A stretch of 54,927 bases of DNA from Caldilineaceae bacterium. Lineage in GTDB: Bacteria > Chloroflexota > Anaerolineae > Caldilineales > Caldilineaceae. The DNA lies in assembly GCA_026645575.1 (NCBI GenBank), contig JAPKMW010000078.1, positions 1-54,927 of the forward strand, given 5' to 3'. Each line of letters starts with the position of its first letter. Position 1 is the first letter of the stretch. Shown one piece after another: positions 28,099 through 37,157 of this stretch. Below the pieces are notes generated by a model. The model worked only from the letters and a program-made list of their open reading frames with translations, did no database searches and was not told the DNA's origin. Position numbers and translations under genes: made by a program.

Positions 28099-29445
28099 AT
28101 GAAAACCGTTCCACAGATTACAGTAGCCGACGCCGCCACGTTGGTAAAATCAGGGGACACGATCCTGGTAGGCGGCTTTGGCATGACGGGCAACCCGACC
28201 CACTTGCTCCATGCCCTGGCGGAAACGGGCGTGCGGGAGTTGACCTATGTCGCCAACAATGTGGGCGAGGCCGGATTGGGCGGTGGGCGGCTGCTGCGCA
28301 ACGGGCAGATCAAGAAGGCGATAGGCTCCTTCTTTACCAGCAATCGCGAAGCCGTCGCCGCGGCGCAGTCGGGCGCAATTGAATTTGAGTTGTTGCCCCA
28401 AGGGTCGCTGGCCGAGGCGATTCGGGCCGGTGGGGCAGGCATCGGCGGCTTTTATACGCCGACTGCCGCCGGTACAGTACTGGCCGAGGGGCGGGAGACC
28501 AAATGGATCAATGGCAAGGCGTATGTCTTCCAGCCGGCGCTCCGGGGCCATGTGGCACTGATCCGCGCCTGGCAAGCCGACACCGCCGGTAATCTCATCT
28601 ACCGTATGACGGAGAACAATTTCAACCAGGCAATGGCGATGGCCGCTGATCTGGTGATTGCCGAAGTGGAACAGATTGTGCCAGTGGGTGAATTAGACCC
28701 GAACCAGATTCACACGCCAGGTTGCTTTGTCGACTATCTGGTGCAAGCCCATGTGACGGAGGCCGAGTTGGGGTCATCAGCGTCGGTGGCGGCCAGTGTG
28801 AAAAAGGTCGATGAGATTCGCATGAACATGGTTAAACGGGCGCTGGCCGAATTACGACCGGGCGACGTGGTTAACCTGGGCGTGGGCATTCCGACCCTGG
28901 TGGCCGATCTGATCACGCCGGCGCATGGCATTATTCTGCATACCGAAAATGGCCTGTTGGGCGTTGGGCCGGAACCGCCCGCCGGCGGGGCGCTCGATTA
29001 CCCGATCAACGCCAGCAAAATTCCAGTGACAGCGCTGCCAGGGGCTAGCTATTTTGACAGTGCGACTTCCTTTGCCATGATCCGCGGCGGTCATGTCAAC
29101 GTGGCGATTATGGGTGGCTTGCAAGTGGACGAGGCGGCCAATCTGGCAAACTGGGCCGTCCCCGGCAAACCGCTGTTGGGCGTCGGCGGCGCAATGGATC
29201 TGGCTTCCGGCGCCGAACGGTTGATTGTGACGATGGAACATACGACGCGCGAAGGGGAAGCCAAAATCGTGCCGACCTCCACCTTGCCCTTAACCGCCAC
29301 CGCCGCCGTCGATGTTCTGATCACGGATCTGGCCGTCTTCCGTTTCCTGGCTGGGCAGTTAACGCTCACCGAACTGATGCCGGGCGCCACGTTGGATGAG
29401 GTACGGGCGAAGACGACAGCGGCGTTCGTTGAACAATTATCATAA
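28099..29445 (+). CDS. 3-oxoacid CoA-transferase, fused alpha and beta subunits
   Basis: The 448-residue protein joins the A subunit (about residues 1-220, with GGFGMTGNP near residue 25 and [14 protein letters not shown]) and the B subunit (about 240-448, with [14 protein letters not shown] and the ENG motif). Glu283 in [12 protein letters not shown] is the likely catalytic residue that forms the CoA thioester. Bacterial enzymes are usually two genes (AtoDA, PcaIJ); a fusion is typical of mitochondrial SCOT but also occurs in bacteria. It probably moves CoA from succinyl-CoA to a 3-oxoacid, and the thiolase just upstream would then cleave the product. Confidence 0.9.
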   Translation: MKTVPQITVADAATLVKSGDTILVGGFGMTGNPTHLLHALAETGVRELTYVANNVGEAGLGGGRLLRNGQIKKAIGSFFTSNREAVAAAQSGAIEFELLPQGSLAEAIRAGGAGIGGFYTPTAAGTVLAEGRETKWINGKAYVFQPALRGHVALIRAWQADTAGNLIYRMTENNFNQAMAMAADLVIAEVEQIVPVGELDPNQIHTPGCFVDYLVQAHVTEAELGSSASVAASVKKVDEIRMNMVKRALAELRPGDVVNLGVGIPTLVADLITPAHGIILHTENGLLGVGPEPPAGGALDYPINASKIPVTALPGASYFDSATSFAMIRGGHVNVAIMGGLQVDEAANLANWAVPGKPLLGVGGAMDLASGAERLIVTMEHTTREGEAKIVPTSTLPLTATAAVDVLITDLAVFRFLAGQLTLTELMPGATLDEVRAKTTAAFVEQLS

Positions 29446-29483
29446 AGTTGCTGGCCCCCATGTTCTGCGTGGGCGCCGAGGTA

Positions 29484-29515
29484 GGGCGCTCCGCGCCCCT
29501 GGACGCAGAGCGTCC
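29484..29515. repeat. Short GC-rich hairpin pair (REP-like)
   Basis: GGGCGCTCCGCGCCC (29484-29498) and GGACGCAGAGCGTCC (29501-29515) are adjacent palindromes in the 136-bp gap after the CoA-transferase gene. They resemble those at 21472-21518. A further loose dyad (GTTCCAAC-like) follows up to about 29560. Confidence 0.6.
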
Positions 29516-29581
29516 CATCGGCATTCCAACGGCGGGAGCCTACGGGGCGCGTTGGAACGAGCTTAACGAGCTTAGGAGAAT

Positions 29582-30616
29582 ATGGCTGATCAATTACCAC
29601 CGGCAATGGAGCCGTTAACTCCTGAGGAGAAAGAAAAGTTTCTCGCACGTGTACGCGCCGAGGGGCGGGCGCTCACTTCGGCGGAACAATATGCGATCTT
29701 TGGTCCGCCGCGTGAAGTGGCCAAACCGGCGCCAACTGAAGAAAAAGTTGAGGAGATGGCTGCTGCGCCCCTGGATGCTACAAAACTGGCCCATCTCACC
29801 GAAAACTTTTTCCCGGAGTTAACCGATACAGAGGCGCTGCCGTCGCTGCGGCTGGTGCAAGGGGTGATCTTCGATTTTGATGATACGCTGGCCTACTTGC
29901 CCCGTCCGCTGGACGAATTGATGGCCGAGGGCGCCAAGGCTGCCGAAGCCTACATGCGCAGCACCGGTATGGATCTGCTGCCGGCGGACTTCTGGACGCA
30001 GATTGTCGAGGCGCGGCGCTTTGCCCAGGAGAAATCGGACGAAGAGCGGGAAGAACATATTGCCGACGACGCCATGAGCTTTTTGCTCCAATTCTATGGC
30101 TACCCGGCCAGTCGCATGGACCCCGACGTGTTACGCCGGGCCGTCGATATTTTCTACGCGCCGGAGATGAGCGCCTGGCGGTTGCATCCGGGGGTGCTTG
30201 ATATGCTCAAAACGCTCCACGCGAAAAAATATAAACTAGCCATTCTTGCCAACTACAACTGTGACCGCGTCTTCCAGCGCACCATTGATTATCTGGGACT
30301 ACGCCCCTATCTGGATCTCTGTTTGACCAGCGCCACGGTTGAATATCGCAAGCCTGACCCGCAAATGTTCAATCTGGTGCTGGAACGGTGGGACGCCTTG
30401 CCCTATGAGGTGGTCGTCGTTGGTGACGATCTCCGACGCGATATTCAGGGGGGCATTGAGTTGGGCGCGCTAACGGTGCAGACTGCCTTCCCCACCAGTA
30501 GCCAGGTGCAATTTGATAACGCAGCGTTAGCCGATAGCGTAACGCCTGATGCCATTCTGGCTGAATGGACACAGTTGCCCGCCTTCATTCACGCTTGGGC
30601 GGAACCAACCACATAA
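29582..30616 (+). CDS. HAD-superfamily hydrolase
   Basis: A 344-residue protein. Residues 1-90 are charged and Pro/Glu-rich, probably flexible. The HAD core starts at about residue 94 with [13 protein letters not shown], whose DxDxT motif is Asp98, Asp100 and Thr102. Later motifs are a Thr/Ser-Lys region ([13 protein letters not shown]), and [20 protein letters not shown] with the metal-binding Asp pair. It is likely a phosphatase for a small phosphorylated metabolite, closest to the YjjG/HAD-IA group. The unusually long N-terminal extension is not part of the HAD fold. The NUDIX gene follows after 22 bases. Confidence 0.85.
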   Translation: MADQLPPAMEPLTPEEKEKFLARVRAEGRALTSAEQYAIFGPPREVAKPAPTEEKVEEMAAAPLDATKLAHLTENFFPELTDTEALPSLRLVQGVIFDFDDTLAYLPRPLDELMAEGAKAAEAYMRSTGMDLLPADFWTQIVEARRFAQEKSDEEREEHIADDAMSFLLQFYGYPASRMDPDVLRRAVDIFYAPEMSAWRLHPGVLDMLKTLHAKKYKLAILANYNCDRVFQRTIDYLGLRPYLDLCLTSATVEYRKPDPQMFNLVLERWDALPYEVVVVGDDLRRDIQGGIELGALTVQTAFPTSSQVQFDNAALADSVTPDAILAEWTQLPAFIHAWAEPTT

Positions 30617-30638
30617 CCAATAATAGAAGAGTAGGGCT

Positions 30639-31121
30639 ATGACCGAACGTAAGACAAAGCCAATCACCGTCAATCGACGTTACCCTGCTGCCCCACTGGT
30701 CGGTGTTGGTGTAGTGGTCCTCAATAGCCAAGGTGAAGTGTTGCTGATCAAACGGGGCAAACCGCCGCGAGCCGGCGAATGGTCGTTACCCGGCGGGTTG
30801 ATCGATCTGGGTGAACGATTGGAAGATGCAGCGCGCCGTGAGGTGCAGGAAGAGTGTGGCATCACCATTGCCATTGGCGGCTTTATCGCTACCTTTGAGC
30901 CGATTATCTATGACACTGCCGGTGAAATCGAATATCACTATGTCTTGGTTGATTATTGGGCCACCCATCTTGCCGGCGAAGCGGTTGCGCAGGATGATGC
31001 GCTGGCGGTGAGTTGGAGTTCTGTGGATAGACTGGACGGATTCATGCTGCGGTCAGAGACCCAACGGGTCATCGTCGCTGCTCATGATGCCTGGCGCGCT
31101 GCCAACGCCAGGGCGAAATGA
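30639..31121 (+). CDS. NUDIX hydrolase
   Basis: A 160-residue protein with a complete Nudix box, GGLIDLGERLEDAARREVQE continuing ECGI (about residues 51-74), carrying the Gx5Ex7REVxEExG pattern. The surrounding sequence (VGVGVVVLNSQGEVLLIKRG before, YHYVLVDYWA after) is typical of the ADP-ribose/nucleoside-diphosphate sugar subgroup. It probably hydrolyses ADP-ribose or a related nucleotide. It is the last gene of the + strand group and is followed by a 25-bp perfect hairpin. Confidence 0.88.
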   Translation: MTERKTKPITVNRRYPAAPLVGVGVVVLNSQGEVLLIKRGKPPRAGEWSLPGGLIDLGERLEDAARREVQEECGITIAIGGFIATFEPIIYDTAGEIEYHYVLVDYWATHLAGEAVAQDDALAVSWSSVDRLDGFMLRSETQRVIVAAHDAWRAANARAK

Positions 31122-31223
31122 ACGCACAATGTTGTAACTGCGGCATGAATCCAAGGGACACGCCAGCGGTTACTTCTTCGCCATTTTTATGACAAATCGG
31201 CAACAAACCATGACAAAAGTGAC

Positions 31224-31278
31224 AACCATAAACAAAGCGCACTAGGTGTACATCACCTAGTGCGCTTTGTTTATGGTT
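31224..31278. terminator. 25-bp perfect hairpin between convergent genes
   Basis: Arms 31224-31248 and 31254-31278 are exact reverse complements around a five-base loop. The element lies between the NUDIX gene (+) and the small gene ending at 31288 (-). It can act as a two-way terminator, although no T-run follows. The A-rich/T-rich outer ends (AACCATAAACAAA) partly replace a T-tract. Confidence 0.65.
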
Positions 31279-31287
31279 GATCTTCAC

Positions 31288-31494
31288 TTAGAATGAACTA
31301 CTTCGCTTTGGTGCAGGATAGTCCATATCGCGATTTTCTTTGAGGCGACGACGTGCTTCCCGCTCGATCTCTTCCTGCGAGCGACCTAACCCCCAGCCGG
31401 ATCCAGTGACGCTCGCAATTTCCAGCCGGTAGGCAATTTCCATCTCACTGTCACTAAAAACCTTACCCCAACCCGATGGTGATTCTTTCGCCAT
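31288..31494 (-). CDS. Small hypothetical protein
   Basis: A 68-residue charged protein starting MAKESPSGWGKVFSDSEMEI and ending in a basic/acidic helix (SQEEIEREARRRLKENRDMD). AAGGAG lies at a good distance before the ATG (31494), which decides against the longer 108-residue frame. It has no membrane segment and no domain I recognise. The strong ribosome binding site and helical pattern support a real gene. Confidence 0.6.
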   Translation of the reverse strand: MAKESPSGWGKVFSDSEMEIAYRLEIASVTGSGWGLGRSQEEIEREARRRLKENRDMDYPAPKRSSSF

Positions 31495-31614
31495 AGTTTC
31501 ACACTCCTTATTCAGGTCAACACCAACGGATGCTAAAGAGCAGCTTCCGCCCTGTTGAGTGACTGTCGCACTTGCGCAGGTAAAGATGGGGTGCAACCAT
31601 TGAACCTCAACCAC

Positions 31615-31787
31615 GAAGCACTGATTGGCAAGTGCGCATCTTCAAACTGAATAATGATGCCGGCAACATCCAGTTAAATATACTATATTATTTATTCTAG
31701 TCAGGCCGTCTGTGAACTAGCTATCAATTGGTCGAACCCCATAGGAAAACTGTAGTGTTTTGTAAAATGAGTCTTGACAGGTTGACC
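31615..31787. other. Intergenic stretch, A+T-rich
   Basis: This part of the gap before the small - strand gene is A+T-rich (for example around 31675-31700, with several TATA-like words) and may hold the promoter of that gene. I find no gene in it. Confidence 0.35.
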
Positions 31788-31864
31788 CGTCCCGTAGGGA
31801 CGCTTGAGTTTAGGACGAGTATAATCATGTTCTCCTCCCTAAACTCAACCGTCCCTATGGGACG
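31788..31864. repeat. Nested inverted-repeat element
   Basis: Outer units CGTCCCGTAGGGACG (31788-31802) and CGTCCCTATGGGACG (31850-31864) are each palindromic. Inside them TTGAGTTTAGGA (31804-31815) faces its inverse TCCCTAAACTCAA (31836-31848). A related CGTCCCGTTGGGACG unit occurs at 39454-39468. Confidence 0.7.
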
Positions 31865-31962
31865 AAAGCACACGTTTCCCGGTGTACACCAACCGATAAA
31901 GACTTCTTTTACAGAACAGTAGGGGAACGCCCCTACAAGATCATGCTTTATGTCTGGTTTGT

Positions 31963-33453
31963 TTAGACAGAACGGGCAATCAAGAGATCATAGAGGGCCA
32001 CCTGGCGTTCGATGGCCTGTTGATGACGAGCGTGCTGGGCTGCATCCGGCCAGTAGGTCTGACCAGTGGTCGGTGGTAGATCGCTGGTTTGTCCGATCAC
32101 GCCCAGTTGTTGCAACCCCAGCAGGGCAATGCCACGGCTGGTAATCTCTTTTTCGGTGAGGGCGACAATCGGCTCCTCCAGGGCATCGGCCATGATTTGC
32201 AGCCAGGCGGGTGAACTGAGGAGACCGCCGCCACTGGCAATAATCTGGTGTTGCTCGGTGGCCAAATAGGGTTTGATTCGGCGATAGATGAGGGAAAAGC
32301 GGTAGGCAATGGCTTCCAAGCCGGCTTGCACAATGTCAATCGGTTGTGTACTGAGAGTAAAGCCGATGATGCTGGCGCGGGCGCGTTCATGCCAGCCAGG
32401 AGCGCGTTCGCCGGCCACAAAGGGTAACACCGTCAAGCCATGCGCCGCCGGTTCACGCACCGCCAGTTCTTTTTCCAGTTCTTCTATTGGCGGCAATTGC
32501 AAACTTTCGCGCAGCCAGGCAAAGAGGTTGCCCCCTTCTGTAGTCGCGCCGCCCAACAGTCCTTGATGGCCGGCAACCCGATAGAGCCACAAGCCATCCG
32601 GCACCTGCGGCAGCGCTGGATCGACCACCACCCGCATGGCGCCCGTCGTGCCAATGGTTAAGGCAATGCGCGTCGGCTGATCACAGCCGCTACCCAAATT
32701 CGCCGCTGCCCCGTCACCAATCGCTGGATACCAGGGAACTCCTCGTAGCGCCGGCCAGCGTTCCGCCCACGGTGACAGCAGCCCCTGCATGGGTTGATTA
32801 ACATCCACCAATGGCGAAAGTTGCTCAAGTTGCACCGGCAGCGCGGCCAACCATTCGGCATCCCAGGTCAGCGACCGCCGATCCAGCATTCCTGTCCAAG
32901 CGGCCACGCTATAGCTGACGGCGCGTTGCCCCAGCAATTGCCAATAGAGATATTCACCAAACGAGAGCCAGTAACGACTGCGCTTGAGGGCATCCGGCTG
33001 GGTGCGCGCCAGCCAGCGAAAGCGCGCCGGCAAATAAGAGGTGTGGATCAAACAGCCAACCCGATCATGGCTGGCGCGTAACCCAGCCGCGCCCAACTCC
33101 GCACGCAACTGTTCGGCGTCGGTGGCGTTGCGCGTGTCGGCATAAATAAAGAGGGGCGTCATGGGATCACCCGCCTCATTGACCCCCATGACATTGCCGA
33201 CAAAGGTGTCGCTCACCACCGCCCCGATTGCTTTGGCCCGGTCGCCGGCGCGTTGCAACACCTGATCAATGACGGCGACGACGTGGTCAAAGAGTTGATC
33301 AGGCTGAAAACTTGCGCCGCCATCCTGGGTTGTTTCCAAGTGGTTCGACACTTGCGCCAAACAGTCGGGAACCGGTTGTCCCGCCGCATCAAACAATAAA
33401 GCGCGTGTGGAGGTTGTCCCAATATCGAGGGCTAAAATAAGCGGTGTCTTCAC
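31963..33453 (-). CDS. FGGY-family carbohydrate kinase (gluconokinase/xylulokinase-like)
   Basis: A 496-residue sugar kinase. The N-terminal phosphate-binding motif LALDIGTTSTRALLFDAAG is near residues 7-25. The second domain has AGERAPGWHERARASIIG and IASGGGLLSSPAWLQIMADA (the FGGY signature region). The AGERAPxW pattern recalls gluconokinase, but xylulokinase or another pentulose or hexulose kinase is possible. The chosen start is GTG at 33453, with GGAG five bases upstream; TTG 33477 lies at the edge of an octamer repeat. It lies downstream of the MalEFG-type importer on the same strand and probably phosphorylates the imported sugar. Confidence 0.88.
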   Translation of the reverse strand: MKTPLILALDIGTTSTRALLFDAAGQPVPDCLAQVSNHLETTQDGGASFQPDQLFDHVVAVIDQVLQRAGDRAKAIGAVVSDTFVGNVMGVNEAGDPMTPLFIYADTRNATDAEQLRAELGAAGLRASHDRVGCLIHTSYLPARFRWLARTQPDALKRSRYWLSFGEYLYWQLLGQRAVSYSVAAWTGMLDRRSLTWDAEWLAALPVQLEQLSPLVDVNQPMQGLLSPWAERWPALRGVPWYPAIGDGAAANLGSGCDQPTRIALTIGTTGAMRVVVDPALPQVPDGLWLYRVAGHQGLLGGATTEGGNLFAWLRESLQLPPIEELEKELAVREPAAHGLTVLPFVAGERAPGWHERARASIIGFTLSTQPIDIVQAGLEAIAYRFSLIYRRIKPYLATEQHQIIASGGGLLSSPAWLQIMADALEEPIVALTEKEITSRGIALLGLQQLGVIGQTSDLPPTTGQTYWPDAAQHARHQQAIERQVALYDLLIARSV

Positions 33454-33469
33454 AAATACTCCGTCTAGT

Positions 33470-33566
33470 GTTGACAAGGTGACAGGGTGACTGAGCTTGG
33501 CTCAGTCACCCTGTCACCTTGTCAACTTGTCATCCTGTCAACTTGTCATCCTGTCATCTTGTCATA
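33470..33566. repeat. Octamer-repeat element with 26-bp perfect hairpin
   Basis: Arms 33470-33495 and 33501-33526 form a perfect 26-bp stem with a 5-base loop, built of TGACAAGG/TGACAGGG words. The inverse words continue to 33566, up to the permease stop codon (- strand TGA at 33562-33564), which is itself part of the first word. Confidence 0.9.
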
Positions 33567-34485
33567 ACTTCAACCCACTCATCACCACGCCAGCAATAAA
33601 GTAGCGCTGGGCGACAGCAAAGAGCGCCAGTACCGGGATCGACATAATGGCGGCGGCGGCCATGAGCAGATGGTCGCGCGGGTCGCTGGTTTCCAACGGC
33701 AGGTATTGAAAGTAGCGCATCCCAACGGCGGCGGTGTACAGATATTCGCGGTTGAGGTAGATAAAGGGGCCGAAAAAGTTGTTCCAGTCGCCCAGGAAGG
33801 TGAGGATGGCGACAGTGGTGAGCGCCGGCTTCATCAGCGGCACCAGCACCCGCCAGAGGATCTGAAACGGGTTGGCGCCGTCGATGGTCGCCGCTTCATC
33901 CAGATCGCGTGGGATGCTCAGGAGAAACTGGCGCAACATAAAGACCATAAAGGCGCCACCCCCCAGCCAACTGCCAATGGTCAACGGCACATAGGTGTTG
34001 ATCATCTTCAATTGGAACCAAAGCAGGTATTGGGGAATCAGCGTTACCGTCGCCGGGATCATCATGGTGCCCAACATCAGGATGAACCAGACCTGCTTGC
34101 CCACAAACTCAAAGCGCGCAAAGGAATAGGCGGTCAACGTCGCCGTGAGGATGGTGCCGGGGATGGTAATCAGGACGATGATAAAGCTGTTGCCAATCCA
34201 ACGAGCAAAGGGTGCGGCCTCAAAGACATCGGCATAGTTGCCCCATTGGGGAACCGCCGGGAAAAAATGGGGCGTGTAGGAACGCAACTCCTGCCAGGTC
34301 TGCAACGAACTGGAAACCGTCCAGAAAAGGGGGAAGGAGAACATCAGCCCGGCCAACGTCAAGAGCAGATAGGTGATGGTTTTGCCGATCAGGCGGCGGC
34401 GCCGGATGGTGTTGTGCAACGAGCGATCAGTGCGCACCGGTCGTGGCGGGATAACGGCGGTGACGGGTTTAGTCGTGCTTGCCAT
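33562..34485 (-). CDS. Carbohydrate ABC transporter permease, MalG/UgpE type
   Basis: A 307-residue CUT1-family inner-membrane permease with six predicted helices after a cytoplasmic N-terminus of about 35 residues (RPVRTDRSLHNTIRRRR). The EAA loop that contacts the ATPase is LDEAATIDGANPFQILWRVL (about residues 205-224). AGGA precedes the ATG. It pairs with the MalF-type permease whose gene ends 16 bases upstream. No ATPase gene is present in this cluster, so the importer probably shares an MsmK/UgpC-type ATPase encoded elsewhere. Confidence 0.9.
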   Translation of the reverse strand: MASTTKPVTAVIPPRPVRTDRSLHNTIRRRRLIGKTITYLLLTLAGLMFSFPLFWTVSSSLQTWQELRSYTPHFFPAVPQWGNYADVFEAAPFARWIGNSFIIVLITIPGTILTATLTAYSFARFEFVGKQVWFILMLGTMMIPATVTLIPQYLLWFQLKMINTYVPLTIGSWLGGGAFMVFMLRQFLLSIPRDLDEAATIDGANPFQILWRVLVPLMKPALTTVAILTFLGDWNNFFGPFIYLNREYLYTAAVGMRYFQYLPLETSDPRDHLLMAAAAIMSIPVLALFAVAQRYFIAGVVMSGLKL

Positions 34486-34501
34486 GAGCGTAATCCTGTT
34501 C

Positions 34502-35449
34502 CTATTCCCCGTAGTAGAAGACCCAACGTTTCGAGATGCGCATCTGGAAGATCGTCATGGCGACAATGATGAGCGCAAAGAACCAGGCCAGCGCGGCGGC
34601 ATAGCCAATCTCAAAGTAGTCAAAGGCATTTTTCCAGATATGGAGCGCATAGAACCAGGTGGCAAAGGCCGGCCCGCCTCCTTCAGGCGTGAGCAAGAAG
34701 GCTGCTTCAAAGGTTTGCAGCGCGCCGATAATGCCCAACACAGTGTTAAAGAAGATGGTCGGCGTCAGCAGCGGGATGGTCACGTTGCGAATGCGTTGCC
34801 AGGTGTTAGCGCCATCAATCGCCGAGGCGTCATAAAGTTCGGTGGGAATGCCCTGTAAGCCGGCCAAAAAGATGATCATCTGCGTGCCGCCGATGCTTGT
34901 CCAGAGGCGCATAATGATCAGCGACGGGATTGCCATTTGTCGATCTGAAAACCAACCCGGTGGGTCGGCCACGCCAAGATCGCGCAGAGTCTGGTTGACA
35001 ATGCCAAAGTCGGTGTCCAAGAGCCACTTCCAGAGAATGATCGACGCGACCAACGGCACCAACGACGGCATAAAGAAGAGGGTGCGATAGACCGACACGC
35101 CGCGCAATTTGCTATCGAGCAAAATCGCCAGGAACATCGACCCCAGAACCCCCAACGGCACGCCTAGGCTGGCAAAATAAAAGGTGCGCCCCAGCGACGG
35201 CCAAAAGAGATCATCGGCGGTAAACATGTGTACATAATTTTCCAGGCCGACAAATTTGGATGTACCAATAATGTTATAGTTGGTAAAGCTCAAATAAAGC
35301 GATGCCAGCCCCGGCCCGATAAAAAGGCCGAAGAAGCCGAGCAGCCACGGCGTCAGAAAGAGATAGCCATAAAAATTCTGTCGCCGTCGCTCAAGCGAAC
35401 GCCGCTTCGGCACAGGGGGCGCTTTACTGGTTGCTGTGATCGTTGCCAC
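34502..35449 (-). CDS. Carbohydrate ABC transporter permease, MalF/UgpA type
   Basis: A 315-residue CUT1-family permease. Basic residues (PKRRSLERRRQNFYGYLF) precede the first helix (about residue 28). The EAA loop is around LYDASAIDGANTWQRIRNVT (about residues 206-225). The start is GTG at 35449 with AGGAG upstream. It forms the membrane channel with the MalG-type protein; the binding protein is encoded upstream at 36892, across a heptamer repeat. Confidence 0.9.
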   Translation of the reverse strand: MATITATSKAPPVPKRRSLERRRQNFYGYLFLTPWLLGFFGLFIGPGLASLYLSFTNYNIIGTSKFVGLENYVHMFTADDLFWPSLGRTFYFASLGVPLGVLGSMFLAILLDSKLRGVSVYRTLFFMPSLVPLVASIILWKWLLDTDFGIVNQTLRDLGVADPPGWFSDRQMAIPSLIIMRLWTSIGGTQMIIFLAGLQGIPTELYDASAIDGANTWQRIRNVTIPLLTPTIFFNTVLGIIGALQTFEAAFLLTPEGGGPAFATWFYALHIWKNAFDYFEIGYAAALAWFFALIIVAMTIFQMRISKRWVFYYGE

Positions 35450-35463
35450 GCAAAACTCCTGTG

Positions 35464-35541
35464 TGAATTACGAATTACGAGTTACGAATTACGAGTTACG
35501 ATGTTTGCAATTCGTAACTCGTAATTCGTAACTCGTAATTA
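35464..35541. repeat. Heptamer-repeat palindromic element
   Basis: Five heptamer words (GAATTAC/GAGTTAC) form the left arm (35464-35500). Five inverse words (AATTCGT/AACTCGT) form the right arm (35507-35541). They belong to the same word family as 18692, 51669, 52702 and 54436. The element fills the gap between the MalF-type and binding-protein genes. Confidence 0.85.
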
Positions 35542-35545
35542 TTGG

Positions 35546-36892
35546 TTACGCCGCCGGTTCCATCTCCAACACCTTCTGGATGTTGTCGTGCAGGTCTTGC
35601 AGACCTTGTTCAAACGGAATCGGTTGGTTCGGATCCAAGAGCAGGGTCAAGTATTGGGCACAGGCATCGGTGTATTCGCGACCGCGGGAGTTGGCGGGGG
35701 CGTGGGCTGGGATGCCATTTTCCAGGTTCGGGATAAACCATTCATGCACCGGATCTTGCTCGACCAGCTTATCGACTACATCGGGGCGGACAAAGGCGCC
35801 CTGACCAGCCACCAGATTAAAGCTGTAGCAGCCATCGGTATTGGTGATGTGCTTGATAAACTGGAACGCTTCTTGCGGGTGGGCGCTATCCTTGAGGATG
35901 TTCCAGGTGCCACCGCGCAGTTGTGAGGGGAATTTGCCATTGGCATCGGTGGGGAAGAGACCCTGGTGCGCTTTGGCAACGGCCTCATCCTTGATATCGC
36001 GCTTGAAGTTGCGCACGTTGAGTGAACCGCCCCAGTTCATGGAAATCTTGCCTTCCAGTTGCGCCGCCGGGAAGTCACCGGGCGCAGGCAGGATTTTCTC
36101 TTCAACGGCCATGGTGTAGAGCCAGCGCAAGCCTTCCTGCGCTTCGGCGCTGTCGAGCAGGAGCGACTTGGTGCCTTCGGCATCAATCAAGTCGCCGCCA
36201 AAGGCGCGACAGAGAACCACCAACTGCCCTTCACCAAAGCCAAAGCTCAGGCCAAAGCGTTCGCCATCCTTGTACAACTTGCGCGCCCATTCGCCATAGG
36301 TTTCCATCGATGTTTCATGGCCGACCGGATCGGGCAGTTCAATGCCTTCGGCTTCCAGATGCAGGGCATTGATCACCATCGTATCCTGACCAGCCCAACC
36401 CCAGCTTGGCAGACCATACAGTTTACCCTGGAAGTATTGCAAGCCGATAAATTGATCAAACCATTGCTTCAGATCTAGATTGTCGGATGCCACCAAATCG
36501 TCAATGGCGCCGATGATGTTGCCATTGATGGCGCGCCAGAAGTGAAAGTGTGACGGGTCAAAGGCGATGATGTCACCTAGATCGCCGGCGGCAAACATGG
36601 AGTACATCTTGCCATAGTTGTCCTGCTGGCTGGCGCCGGTGAGGGGGCGGAATTCGATCTCGACGTTGGGATGTTCTGCCTTGAAGGTGTCAATGCGTTC
36701 CTCATTCCAACCGGTGCCGGGGCCACGGAAGGTATCCCACTTCAATTGCACGGCTTCACTGCCGGCGCCGCCCCCTTCACCACCGGTGGCAGCGGGCTGT
36801 TGCCCAACGGGCGCACAGGCGGCCAGGACACCGATGGTGGCGACGGCGCCGCTCATTTGCAGAAAGTGACGGCGTGATAAAGTCTTGGACAT
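35546..36892 (-). CDS. Extracellular sugar-binding protein, family 1 (MalE/UgpB-like)
   Basis: A 448-residue solute-binding protein. The N-terminus MSKTLSRRHFLQMSGAVATI is a twin-arginine-like signal, with a lipobox-like LAAC near residue 26. The mature part has family 1 features (WDTFRGPGTGWNEERIDTFK, FRPLTGASQQDNYGKMYSMF, INGNIIGAIDDL). The chosen ATG (36892) has AAGGAG upstream; the longer frame (to 37033) lacks this support. With the MalF/MalG-type permeases it forms a CUT1 importer, and the downstream FGGY kinase suggests a monosaccharide or sugar acid as the final substrate. Confidence 0.9.
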   Translation of the reverse strand: MSKTLSRRHFLQMSGAVATIGVLAACAPVGQQPAATGGEGGGAGSEAVQLKWDTFRGPGTGWNEERIDTFKAEHPNVEIEFRPLTGASQQDNYGKMYSMFAAGDLGDIIAFDPSHFHFWRAINGNIIGAIDDLVASDNLDLKQWFDQFIGLQYFQGKLYGLPSWGWAGQDTMVINALHLEAEGIELPDPVGHETSMETYGEWARKLYKDGERFGLSFGFGEGQLVVLCRAFGGDLIDAEGTKSLLLDSAEAQEGLRWLYTMAVEEKILPAPGDFPAAQLEGKISMNWGGSLNVRNFKRDIKDEAVAKAHQGLFPTDANGKFPSQLRGGTWNILKDSAHPQEAFQFIKHITNTDGCYSFNLVAGQGAFVRPDVVDKLVEQDPVHEWFIPNLENGIPAHAPANSRGREYTDACAQYLTLLLDPNQPIPFEQGLQDLHDNIQKVLEMEPAA

Positions 36893-37000
36893 ATCGCGTT
36901 TCTCCTTTGATGCTGTATAAAAAATTTTGCTTATGCCTAGTAACAGAGGAGCTTGATGCCACCATCCCTTGGACGAATCTTGGGCGAATGGCGCATCTAC

Positions 37001-37029
37001 AGTATACTCACAGTGCCAAACGATTGCAC
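37001..37029 (-). promoter_or_regulatory. Promoter and LacI-like half-site before the MalE-type gene
   Basis: On the - strand TATACT (37001-37006) is a good -10 and a weak GTGCAA lies 17 bp upstream. The spacer contains GCCAAACGATTGCA (37015-37028, + strand), an imperfect CG-centred dyad close to LacI/CcpA-type sites. No regulator gene adjoins this operon. Confidence 0.35.
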
Positions 37030-37157
37030 CCATATTTTACACACGGCTTGATGACGGATCTTGATGGTAAAAGTTGGGGAAAGCGCAAGGCAACGATGTC
37101 TATATTAGAACACACTTTTGCAGTAAGGGCAAGTATCAAAAAATTTGCAAATTCGTT

